From Synechococcus sp. CBW1004 (GTDB lineage Bacteria > Cyanobacteriota > Cyanobacteriia > PCC-6307 > Cyanobiaceae), in contig NZ_CP060397.1 of the NCBI RefSeq assembly GCF_015840715.1, forward strand, positions 1,818,686 through 1,882,685: DNA of 64,000 nt, read 5' to 3'. A program made the translations under genes and the position numbers. The notes beneath the pieces are model-generated. The model worked only from the letters and a program-made list of their open reading frames with translations. It made no database searches and was not told the origin of the DNA. Shown piece after piece: positions 1-10,158 of this stretch (positions within the stretch are counted from its first letter, which is position 1; each line of letters begins with the position of its first letter).

Positions 1-104
1 TCAACGCCGTGGCCACCAAGGTCGCCGTCGGCATCAACGAGGTGCCCTCCGGCCTGGCCCGCGCTCTCAAGCAGGTGTCCGAAGGCGAAGGTCAGGCCTC
101 CTGA
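1..104 (+). CDS. rplJ: 50S ribosomal protein L10, C-terminal end (partial)
   Basis: The window opens inside a frame that reads through 33 codons and stops at TGA 102-104. The tail ([20 protein letters not shown]...) matches the C-terminal helix of cyanobacterial L10, the part that carries the L7/L12 dimers on the ribosomal stalk. The next gene, 57 bp downstream on the same strand, is rplL, which is the universal rplJ-rplL order. The start lies outside the window. Identity rests on a short tail plus this context. Confidence 0.85.
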   Translation, partial: NAVATKVAVGINEVPSGLARALKQVSEGEGQAS

Positions 105-161
105 GGCCGCACCCCGGTGCTTCGACGCTTTTTTCATCCGATCTGTTGCTGAATCTCAACC

Positions 162-545
162 ATGTCCGCTACCACTGATCAGATCCTCGATCAACTCAAG
201 ACCCTTTCGCTGCTGGAAGCTTCCGAGCTCGTCAAGCAGATCGAAGAGGCCTTCGGTGTCTCCGCCGCCGCTTCCGCCGGTGTGGTGATGGCCGCCGCCC
301 CCGCCGCTGCCGCTGAGGCCGCTGAGGAGAAGACCGAATTCGACGTCGTGCTCGAGAGCTTCGACGCCGCCGCCAAGATCAAGGTCCTCAAGGCCGTCCG
401 CGAGGCCACCGGCCTGGGTCTGGGCGAAGCCAAGGCCCTCGTCGAGGCTGCTCCCAAGGCCGTCAAGGAAGGCGTCAGCAAGGCCGACGCCGAAACCCTC
501 AAGAAGGCCATCGAAGAGGCCGGCGGCAAGGTCACCATCAAGTGA
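162..545 (+). CDS. rplL: 50S ribosomal protein L7/L12
   Basis: This 127-residue protein has normal length for L7/L12. An N-terminal dimerisation helix (about 1-35) is followed by an Ala-rich hinge (about 36-55) and the C-terminal domain with [12 protein letters not shown] and [22 protein letters not shown], the surface that contacts elongation factors. It forms the ribosomal stalk with L10, whose gene end lies just upstream. Expression is expected from the rplJL transcript, which ends at a strong terminator 40 bp after the stop codon. Confidence 0.99.
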   Translation: MSATTDQILDQLKTLSLLEASELVKQIEEAFGVSAAASAGVVMAAAPAAAAEAAEEKTEFDVVLESFDAAAKIKVLKAVREATGLGLGEAKALVEAAPKAVKEGVSKADAETLKKAIEEAGGKVTIK

Positions 546-584
546 ACTGTGCCCGATCGCTGCGGCGATCACGGTTTCAAGGCC

Positions 585-612
585 AGCGGCCCCTGCGGGG
601 GCCGCTTTTTTC
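585..612 (+). terminator. Rho-independent terminator of the rplJ-rplL operon
   Basis: A GC-rich inverted repeat (AGCGGCCCC, loop TGC, GGGGCCGCT) is followed directly by a run of T. It lies 40 bp after the rplL stop codon and is the end of the ribosomal protein transcript. Confidence 0.9.
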
Positions 613-674
613 ATGTCTTCCGCGTGGGTCAGCGGTCGCCCGTGTCAGTGCCGCCGCCATTGTTCGTTCAGGCA

Positions 675-1445
675 TCATTCGGCGCAGAAGCGCACCTGCA
701 GCCCCAGGCGATCCAGGGGCTGCCTGAGTTCGGCTGGATCGAAGGGCGGCGGGGCCGCAGCGGCCATGCCCCGCAGCACCGGCATCGGCGTCTCCATTCC
801 ATCGACCCGGATCTCCAGTGCCCGCAGCCGGCGGCGACCGATCAGATCCGCGAGGGGTTGCACCTGCCGCAATGCGTCCTCATAGGCCTGGCGCAGGAGC
901 GCCTGGCGCACCCGGCCGTCCTCGCTCCGGTCGGCTTCGGTGCCGACCGGCGCCAGCCGCACGCCCGGGAGCGCACCCACCGTGCGGATCAGCGCCTGCA
1001 GGCGGGAGGGGGCCAGGCTGCCGCTCACCTGCAGGGTGGCCTGCACCGCGGCCGGGCGCTCCCGGCTCGCCGGCCGTTGCCAGGTGGAGGGGGAGGTGAC
1101 GCGCAGGTCCGTCACCTGGAGCTGCTGCAGGGCGGAGCGCACAGCGGCCAGCCGCTGCTGCAGCAGGCCGAGGGCCTGATCGGCAGTGGCGGCCTCGGCC
1201 TCCAGGTTCAGGGATGCCTTGAGGGAGGCGGTGGACCGGCGTGTCTCCGCCTGCCCGCGTGCCTCCAGCAGGGTGCCCGCGCAGCTCAGCTGCACCTGGC
1301 CCTCGGCCAGGGCCCTGCTGCCGGCGAGGCTGGGCGCCAGCAGCAGGGCGGAAAGCACGGCCAGATGCCGCCAGCCCTGCGTCCGGGGAGCCGGCTGGCC
1401 GGGAAGGGCAGCCCTGCGGCTCGGCCGTTCGGGCGCCTCCGGCAT
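675..1445 (-). CDS. SIMPL (DUF541) domain-containing exported protein
   Basis: A protein of about 256 residues. It starts with a basic stretch and a hydrophobic segment (LAVLSALLLAPSLAG, about residues 26-42), ending in ALA, which looks like a signal peptide. The mature part has SIMPL/DUF541 features: an early G-x-G-E-like strand (LLEARGQAET), a helical A/Q-rich region, the RLQALIRTVGALPGVRLAPV strand-helix, and a QAYEDALRQVQPLADLIGRR helix near the end. SIMPL proteins are periplasmic or envelope oligomers of unclear function. The start at 1445 was chosen because upstream in-frame codons encode low-complexity sequence; 1481 is an alternative. It is divergent from the mechanosensitive channel gene. 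Confidence 0.75.
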   Translation of the reverse strand: MPEAPERPSRRAALPGQPAPRTQGWRHLAVLSALLLAPSLAGSRALAEGQVQLSCAGTLLEARGQAETRRSTASLKASLNLEAEAATADQALGLLQQRLAAVRSALQQLQVTDLRVTSPSTWQRPASRERPAAVQATLQVSGSLAPSRLQALIRTVGALPGVRLAPVGTEADRSEDGRVRQALLRQAYEDALRQVQPLADLIGRRRLRALEIRVDGMETPMPVLRGMAAAAPPPFDPAELRQPLDRLGLQVRFCAE

Positions 1446-1599
1446 CGCGAGGTGGCGGACACGGCCAGCGTTGTCGTCCATCGGGCTGGGGGCTGCGGCT
1501 CCGCTCCAGGTTGGCCCGGCCACGCCCGCACGACCAGATCGAACCGCGCGCTGCCGGGGCGCCGGCAGGATGGGGCGGTCGCCGCGGGACCGCTCCAGG

Positions 1600-3093
1600 A
1601 TGGGTGCGCTGCAGATCGGGCTCACGGCCCTGGCAGGGGCGGTTCTGCTGGTGTTCACGGCACTGGTCTGTCGTTCCCGCAGACTGCCGTCCCCGCCGTT
1701 GCGTCTGGGCCTGGTGGCGCTGGCCAGCTGGCTGTTGGTGGCCCTGGTGCCTGCGGCCCTGGTGCCGCTTCCCTATCGCCTCTGGCTGCAGATCAGCGAC
1801 GACCTGCTGTTCAGCTTCGCCGCCATCCGCCTGCTCATCTGGGCCTTGCTGGAGATCCCGGGCAGCTTGCGCTGGTGGCCGTCGCCGCCGGATCTGGTCA
1901 TCCAGCTGCTGTCGCTGGGGGGCTGGGCTGCGGCGACGGTCTTGGTGGTGCGCCAGACCGCCCGTTTCGATCTGATCAACCTGGTGGCCACCTCCGCCGT
2001 GCTCACCGCCGTGATCGGCCTGGCGGGGCAGGAGGCACTCAAGGATCTGTTCTCCGGTCTGGAGCTGAGGCTGGCGGACGACTTCGGCCTCGGCGACTGG
2101 CTGGAGCTCTCCGATGGACGGCACGGCATCGTCGTGGGCTTCAGCTGGCGCGAGACGCGTCTGCGCACGGTCGACGACTTCCTGCTGCTGGTGCCCAACA
2201 GTGAGATCACCGCTGCGGTTCTCACCAACCGCTCGAGCTTCGGAGCCTGCTGCGATCGCTTCGAGGTTGGCCTCGACTACGACTTCCCCCCCGGCAGGGC
2301 CCTGGCGCTGCTGCAGCAGGTGGTGCAGCAGCATCCGCTGGTGCTGGCCGATCCGCAGCCTCTCATCCGCGTCAAGGGCTTTCTCGACAGTTCGATCAGC
2401 TACGAGCTGCAGGTGTGGCAGAAGACCGTGGGGGAACGGGCCCGTCTGCAGCTGCGCAGCGAGCTCCTCCAGCAGATCTGGTATAGCGTCCATCGCCAGG
2501 GCCAGTCGTTCCCCTTCCCGGTGCGCGAGATGCGGCCGCGCCGCTCGGCGCTGCCATCGGAGCTGCTTCAACAGCCCACCCTGGAGGCCTGTCGCCTCGC
2601 CCTGGCCTCGGTGCCGATGTTCGCCGATCTGAGTGAGGAGGAGCTGCAACTGTTGGTGGCCGACAGCGGGCTGCTCACCTATGGGCCAGGCGAGGCGGTG
2701 GTGCGCGAGGGGGCCGAAGGGCAGTCCCTGTTCTGCCTCCTGCGCGGCCATGTGGAGGTGGTCAAGCAGCTCGAGGACGGCAGCCACGTGCGCGTGAGCG
2801 AGCTGCAGGCAGGCAATGTCTTCGGGGAGATGACGTTGTTTCTCGATGCTCCTCGCAGCGCCACGGTGCGCACCCTTGAGGAGTGCCAGTTGCTGCGCGT
2901 GGGCCGGCCGGCGGTGCGTCGTCTCCTGGACCTGAACCCGGCGCTCCTGGAGCGCCTCGCCGCCCTGGTGGATGCCCGTCAGGCGGAGCTCGCCCAGCTC
3001 GGGCGCGGGCAGGATCATGAACGCTCGCAGGGATTGCTCGAGACGATGCGACGCCTGTTCGGTGTCGTCAGCGGTGCCGCCGGCCTGGAGTGA
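1600..3093 (+). CDS. MscS-family mechanosensitive channel with C-terminal cyclic-nucleotide-binding domain
   Basis: About 497 residues. The N-terminal 135 residues contain four hydrophobic spans. These lead into the MscS pore and beta domain: GLAGQEALKDLFSGLEL (about 140-157), the DWLEL and GIVVGFSWRETRLRT strands, and VPNSEIT (about 196-203). From about residue 340 follows a cyclic-nucleotide-binding domain, with PMFADLSEEELQLL, GPGEAVVREG and the phosphate-binding cassette FGEMTLFLDAPRSATV including its Arg. It is an inner-membrane ion channel, probably for osmotic release, with gating modulated by cAMP or cGMP. A CHASE2-cyclase gene is 3.6 kb away. The start at 1600 begins just before the first membrane span; 1570 is an in-frame alternative. 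Confidence 0.88.
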   Translation: MGALQIGLTALAGAVLLVFTALVCRSRRLPSPPLRLGLVALASWLLVALVPAALVPLPYRLWLQISDDLLFSFAAIRLLIWALLEIPGSLRWWPSPPDLVIQLLSLGGWAAATVLVVRQTARFDLINLVATSAVLTAVIGLAGQEALKDLFSGLELRLADDFGLGDWLELSDGRHGIVVGFSWRETRLRTVDDFLLLVPNSEITAAVLTNRSSFGACCDRFEVGLDYDFPPGRALALLQQVVQQHPLVLADPQPLIRVKGFLDSSISYELQVWQKTVGERARLQLRSELLQQIWYSVHRQGQSFPFPVREMRPRRSALPSELLQQPTLEACRLALASVPMFADLSEEELQLLVADSGLLTYGPGEAVVREGAEGQSLFCLLRGHVEVVKQLEDGSHVRVSELQAGNVFGEMTLFLDAPRSATVRTLEECQLLRVGRPAVRRLLDLNPALLERLAALVDARQAELAQLGRGQDHERSQGLLETMRRLFGVVSGAAGLE

Positions 3094-3202
3094 ATCCCTG
3101 TGGAGGACGGGCCGAAGCGGCGTGCGCCTGAATCTGTCGAGAGGCCGGGCAGGCGGGTGACACCCCGCCCGCATGTTGTCTCGGCTCAGATCGCAGCGAC
3201 GA

Positions 3203-3571
3203 TCATTCCTCTTCGTCGATGGAGCCGGCGGGGATCAGGCGGATCTGCTTGCGACCCAGCTTGATCTCGAACTCGTCACCGGGCTTGAGATCAAGAAGCG
3301 CCGTGTAGGCCTTGCCGACCAGCAGGTTGCCATTGCCCTGAACGGTGGCCACGTAGCTGAGTTTGCGGCCACCCTTGCCATTGCCGGTGGCAGCGCCATC
3401 GCCGAGGCTGACGCCCTTGGCCTCCAGAAGTGCCTCATAGAACGCGGTGAAGTTCAGTCGCTCGGTGCCGTCCTTCTTGGTGCTGACGTAGCCGCAACCG
3501 CGAACGAGCTCGGATTTGGAGACATCACCGAGTTCCTTGACCTTGGCCAGCAGATCCGAACCTTTGAGCAT
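3203..3571 (-). CDS. Cyanobacterial AbrB-family transcriptional regulator (cyAbrB)
   Basis: The 122-residue protein is a typical cyAbrB. It has the conserved N-terminal part (LLAKVKELGDVSKSELVRGCGYVSTKKDG), the central LNFTAFYEALLEAKGV, and a C-terminal AbrB-like swapped-hairpin DNA-binding part (YVATVQGNGNLLVGKAYT... LKPGDEFEIKLGRKQIRL). In cyanobacteria these proteins act as broad regulators of carbon and nitrogen genes and of hydrogenase. The ATG at 3571 aligns with the family start (MLxGSDLLAKV); an in-frame TTG seven codons upstream is less likely. A TAGAAT -10-like hexamer (3601-3606, minus strand) lies about 30 bp upstream of the ATG. Confidence 0.95.
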   Translation of the reverse strand: MLKGSDLLAKVKELGDVSKSELVRGCGYVSTKKDGTERLNFTAFYEALLEAKGVSLGDGAATGNGKGGRKLSYVATVQGNGNLLVGKAYTALLDLKPGDEFEIKLGRKQIRLIPAGSIDEEE

Positions 3572-3908
3572 GGTGAAGAGGGAGGTAATCAATCCACTCT
3601 ATTCTATGGCCATGACAAGCGTTCATGTGGCGAAGCCCCAGAAAACCAATCGTGTTTTCAGGCAGGGCCTCATTGAATCGCGGTTCACCCTGCTGCCGCA
3701 GGCCGCTGGATGTGCCGGCAGCAAGGGGATCTGACGTCCGGATGTTGGGCGTTGTGTTGCCAGTCTCCCCCTGTTTCTGCGGCCGGCTCGCTGACTGCGC
3801 GGTGCATCCATTGCGCGGCACTGCTGCCGCGGTGGTGGCGCAAGTTTCCCCGTTGCTGGCTGTGTTCGAGCCGGCACACCGCGCCGGCGCCGCGTTGCGG
3901 ACGGCGGT
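3572..3908. other. Intergenic region between cyAbrB and alaS
   Basis: This 337-bp stretch is less GC-biased near 3580-3660. It probably holds the cyAbrB promoter on the minus strand (TAGAAT at 3606-3601, without a convincing -35). The rest, near 3690-3908, holds only short overlapping frames without recognisable protein features. I see no clear terminator for alaS here. Confidence 0.5.
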
Positions 3909-6581
<2,673 letters not shown>

Positions 6582-6720
6582 GGTGAGTCGGAGCGGTACG
6601 GGCCTTGAAGGGGCATGATCGCGCAACGGCTTCGGCCGGCCGAGCGCGGATCGCTCTCGCCAGGGGCCTGCCGTTGTCTTCACCCGTGGCATTCATCTGT
6701 TCCTGAGGGAGTGCGGGCGA

Positions 6721-8670
6721 TCACCCACAGGCGGCTGCGTGACCACAGCCAGCCTCCGGATCCGCGCCGTCCTCGGGCGTCTCAGCGCCGGCTGCCACGG
6801 CCGTGAACACCTCGATCTCCCCGAGGCCCTTCACCGGCTGGGCACCCAGACTGCGCAGGCCGATGCCGGCGCAGCCGGACACCAGAGCAGCCGTGGCGCC
6901 ATCGAGGCAGACCGGCACCTTCAGTTGACGCGTCAGCCCCTCCAGCCGGCTGGCCCGGTTGACGGTGTCGCCGATCACCGTGAACTCGAGCCTCTGGGGG
7001 CTGCCGATCTGACCGGCCACCACCGGGCCGCTGGCCAGTCCGACCCCATTGGCCAACGGTGTGAACGGCTCGTCCTGGTTCTGCAGCCGCCATTCGTCGT
7101 TGAGTCGCTGCAGCCGCCCGGCTATCGCCAGGGCGCACTGCACGGCGGTCTGTGCCTCCCGGGCGGGACCGCGCCCCACCGGCGAGCCGAAGACGGCCAT
7201 CACCGCATCGCCGATGAACTTGTCGACCGTGCCGCCGTGGGCGCTGATCACCTCGACCATGGCGCCCAGATAGCTGTTCAGCTGGCGCACGTGCAGTTCG
7301 CTCTGGCCGGCCTCACTGCGGCGGCGCGTCAGCTGAGTGAAGCCCTGCAGATCGCAGAACAGCACCGTCACCTCCAGGGTGCGGCCCCGCAGGATGCCAC
7401 GGGCGGATTCCGGGTCGGCCAGGATCTCGGCCACGACGCTCGGGGCCACATACCGCTCGAAGGTGTTGCGCAGGCGCCGCCGCTCCTTGCCCTCCAGGAG
7501 ATAGGCGTGGCCGCCGTAGAGGAGCCCCAGCAGCACCAGGGCACTCGCGGGGGCCAGCAGCGGAATCCAGCGGTGCGCCATCTGCAGCGCCAGCACGGCG
7601 GCCGTCAGCTGCAGCGCCAGCACGATCGCGAGCGTTCCGAGGCGCCAGGGCAGGGAGCGACGCCGCAGGGCCAGGAGCGCCGCCAGCAGGGGTACCGCCA
7701 GCGCCAGGAGTGCCCGTGCCGCGGCCTCCTGCGGCCAGCTGGCCAGGCCGTCGCCCTGCAGCGAGTTGGCTGTCGCCGTGGCCAGCAGTTCCAGACCCGG
7801 CAGCGGCCCGAAGGCGGTGGCCAGCCGGTCGCCCTGCAGGGGGCCCACCACCACGAGGGCCCCGTTGAGAGAAGGGCGCAGCGGATGGTCGCGCCAGCGC
7901 AGCGGATCGAGCACCTCCCAGGCCGGCAGCCGCGGAAAAGTCCCGTCCGGGCCGTACACGTTGAGGCCCATGCGGGCGTCGTCCTGGCGGGAGCGCAGGC
8001 CGGCCCGTCGCAGCAGCGTCGTCGACAGGGCCGCTGGGGCGTTGACACCCTGGGACCGCAGCAGGCCACCGCTGTAGGCCTCCGGATGGGGCAGCGGCCT
8101 CCCTGGCGAGGCCGGGAGCGTGTTGGTCAGTCCCACGGCGGCGGAGCCACCCACGGCCTCCAGGAAGGGCTCCGGTTCCACCAGGGTGAGGCCGCCGGCG
8201 CCGCGGCTGTCCTCGGGCTCCAGCATCTCGCCGGCCAGCGCCACGCGGCCGCGGCGCAGCAGGGCGGCCATGGCGGCGTCGTCGCCAGGTCCCTCGGCGC
8301 TCTCGCCTTCGAACACGACGTTGATCGCCACGGCGGCGGCGCCGGCCTCCAGCAGGCGTTGGGCGATCACCCCATAGGCCGAGCGGGGCCATGGCAGGGT
8401 GTCGAGCCCGCGGGCCCAGAGGGGAATCACGGCCTCCGGTCCGGCCTCCGCGAACCAGGTGGCCTGCTGCAGGCTGGCGTCATCCACCGGCACCATCACC
8501 ACCCGGCGGGGTGGGCGGCGCGGCCCGCGCCAGAGCAGCAACTGGGTTTCGAGGTTCTGCTCCCACAGCCGCCAGCGCGGTCCGGGCCACCCGGCGCTCA
8601 GCCCGGCCCAGAGCGCCACCACGGTCGAGAGCAGTGCCAGCCCCCTGCTGTGGTCGAGGCGAAGAGCCAT
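6721..8670 (-). CDS. CHASE2-domain adenylate/guanylate cyclase
   Basis: A 649-residue sensor cyclase. An N-terminal membrane segment (about 8-25) precedes an extracytoplasmic CHASE2 domain (about 40-300, with VVMVPVDDASLQQ and the WPRSAYGVIAQRLLEAGA region). Three hydrophobic spans follow (about 315-395), then a class III nucleotide cyclase domain (about 430-610) with the metal site VTVLFCDLQGFTQLT, the glycine loop VDKFIGDAVMAVFGSP and TVIGDTVNRASRLEGL. It should make cAMP or cGMP in response to an envelope signal. The FecR-like gene ends 20 bp upstream on the same strand, so the two are very likely co-transcribed, a pairing common in cyanobacteria. The MscS channel with a nucleotide-binding domain nearby is a plausible effector, by inference only. 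Confidence 0.93.
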   Translation of the reverse strand: MALRLDHSRGLALLSTVVALWAGLSAGWPGPRWRLWEQNLETQLLLWRGPRRPPRRVVMVPVDDASLQQATWFAEAGPEAVIPLWARGLDTLPWPRSAYGVIAQRLLEAGAAAVAINVVFEGESAEGPGDDAAMAALLRRGRVALAGEMLEPEDSRGAGGLTLVEPEPFLEAVGGSAAVGLTNTLPASPGRPLPHPEAYSGGLLRSQGVNAPAALSTTLLRRAGLRSRQDDARMGLNVYGPDGTFPRLPAWEVLDPLRWRDHPLRPSLNGALVVVGPLQGDRLATAFGPLPGLELLATATANSLQGDGLASWPQEAAARALLALAVPLLAALLALRRRSLPWRLGTLAIVLALQLTAAVLALQMAHRWIPLLAPASALVLLGLLYGGHAYLLEGKERRRLRNTFERYVAPSVVAEILADPESARGILRGRTLEVTVLFCDLQGFTQLTRRRSEAGQSELHVRQLNSYLGAMVEVISAHGGTVDKFIGDAVMAVFGSPVGRGPAREAQTAVQCALAIAGRLQRLNDEWRLQNQDEPFTPLANGVGLASGPVVAGQIGSPQRLEFTVIGDTVNRASRLEGLTRQLKVPVCLDGATAALVSGCAGIGLRSLGAQPVKGLGEIEVFTAVAAGAETPEDGADPEAGCGHAAACG

Positions 8671-8690
8671 TCAGGGCGGGGTGGCGGGGA

Positions 8691-9449
8691 TCAGAACAGG
8701 CCGAAGCGCGGGATCGAGGGGAGCGCCGGGCCGGCGGGCGGCCGCGGTGTGACGGGCAGCGTCACGCCAGGAACGGAGGTGCGGATGTAGCTCTCCAGCG
8801 AACGGAAGCCGGGCAGCTGCGTCCGGAAGCCCGAGAACAGCGGGCCGTTGAGGAGGCTTGTGTAGTCGGAGGCGGACAGGCGAAGCAGGGACAGCACCAC
8901 TCCCACCGGTGACAGCCGCAGCCTGTTGCCCGCTTCGACGGTGGTGGCGGGGGCGCCCGTGGGCTCGCCGTCGCGCAGGGGCTCCACCTCCACGGATCCC
9001 TCCAGCACCGAGATCTCGGAGGTGCCGTCCTCCTGCACGTCCACCACGTAGTTGGTGCCGCGGACGCTCAGGCGCGCCGATCGGGTGCAGCCGTTCTGCT
9101 TGCCGGACACCAGGATCTGCCCTTTCTCCACCAGGAAGCAGCTGCTGCCCAGCCGCAGCATCGAGAAGCGGTTGAGTCGGCCGCCGGCGCCGCTGCTGAA
9201 GGCCAGCTGGCCGCGGCTGTCGCGGGTGCTCACCACCTCCGGGGCGGAGGCTCGCGCCTTCACCCGGGCCTGCTTCTGGTTGATGTAGAGCTCGTTGCCA
9301 TCGAGGATCTCGACGATGGTGGCGCTTTCGGCGGCCAGCGCCGCCTGGGGCAGAAGCGTGGCGGCTCCCAGCAGCAGGGCAGCGGCCAGTGGGGTGCTGG
9401 CGAGCGTGGTGGCGGCCGGCGCCATGGCAGCAGCGCAGAGGTGCAGCAT
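8691..9449 (-). CDS. FecR-domain exported protein
   Basis: About 252 residues. The N-terminus is a likely signal peptide (hydrophobic Ala/Leu-rich stretch ending LPQAALAAES, about residues 10-42). The middle has FecR-family features: LGSSCFLVEKGQILVSG, SARLSVRGTNYVVDVQEDGTSEISVLEGSVEV, then TTVEAGNRLRLSPVG. FecR-like domains in cyanobacteria often sit beside CHASE2 cyclases and are thought to sense or bind at the envelope. The stop is 20 bp before the cyclase ATG, which indicates an operon. The start could also be the ATG at 9425, eight codons in. Confidence 0.85.
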   Translation of the reverse strand: MLHLCAAAMAPAATTLASTPLAAALLLGAATLLPQAALAAESATIVEILDGNELYINQKQARVKARASAPEVVSTRDSRGQLAFSSGAGGRLNRFSMLRLGSSCFLVEKGQILVSGKQNGCTRSARLSVRGTNYVVDVQEDGTSEISVLEGSVEVEPLRDGEPTGAPATTVEAGNRLRLSPVGVVLSLLRLSASDYTSLLNGPLFSGFRTQLPGFRSLESYIRTSVPGVTLPVTPRPPAGPALPSIPRFGLF

Positions 9450-9617
9450 TCTGAACCGGACGGCCGGATCCGGCTGTTGCGTTCCTGACGGTGGTGTGCG
9501 CCTGCAGGGCCTCGTTCCGTGCCGGATCGACACCACGCCCGGAGACGCTCCGCGTCGACCCGGGCCTCCGATCGGCCCTGACCCGGCATGATCGCCGCCA
9601 CAGCGAGGTGGTGTTCC

Positions 9618-10073
9618 GTGTCGTCCAGCCCGGCTGCTCAGGCCTCCCGCGCCCGCATGCGTCTGGTGTCCGTCAGCTGGGCTCTGTCGGCGGCCGTGGT
9701 GGCGGGGTTGGTGGCCTTCACCCTGGCTCGCTGGCAGGCTGCGGCAGCCCTGGAGCCCGCCCTGCGCGCTGCCGGCTGCGGCTTTTTCTATGGCCTGCTG
9801 GCCTTCCATCTCCAGCGGGTCGATCCTGATGACAGCCACCTGCAGGCGGGCCTGGTGGGGGCCGTCTGCGCCCTGCGCAGCCTCGGAACCTCGCCGTTGT
9901 CCGCCTCCCTGAACGAGCTGCTGGCGCCCCCGCTGTCGGTGGTCACCCTGGCGTCGCGCCTGCTCTCGGCGATGATGGGGCTGTTCAGTGGTTGGCTGCC
10001 CCTGTGGCTGCCGCTGATGGCCAGCGCCCTGCTGCTGCTCGGAATCCAGCGGTGGCTGCCGTCGCGGGCGTGA
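9618..10073 (+). CDS. Small membrane protein of unknown function
   Basis: About 151 residues with at least two hydrophobic spans: one near the N-terminus (SWALSAAVVAGLVAFTLARW), one at the C-terminus (LFSGWLPLWLPLMASALLLLGI), and a weaker one between (GCGFFYGLLAF). No known domain is recognised. The GTG at 9618 was preferred because GAGGTGG lies at proper spacing upstream; ATGs at 9588 and 9657 are alternatives. It is divergent from the FecR-cyclase operon and 85 bp upstream of the SNF2 helicase, with which it may share a transcript. Confidence 0.7.
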   Translation: MSSSPAAQASRARMRLVSVSWALSAAVVAGLVAFTLARWQAAAALEPALRAAGCGFFYGLLAFHLQRVDPDDSHLQAGLVGAVCALRSLGTSPLSASLNELLAPPLSVVTLASRLLSAMMGLFSGWLPLWLPLMASALLLLGIQRWLPSRA

Positions 10074-10158
10074 CTCCGGCCCTGTGCCTTCCCCCCCAAC
10101 CCTGCGGCTCTTCCGTCCCTCCGGGGGTGAGGACACCGCCAGGCCCTCCCCAGCATCC

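Noticed and set aside
549-2204. 551-codon plus-strand frame opposite the SIMPL gene
   Set aside because: Low-complexity translation, starts inside the rplL terminator region, antisense to one gene and out of frame with the next.
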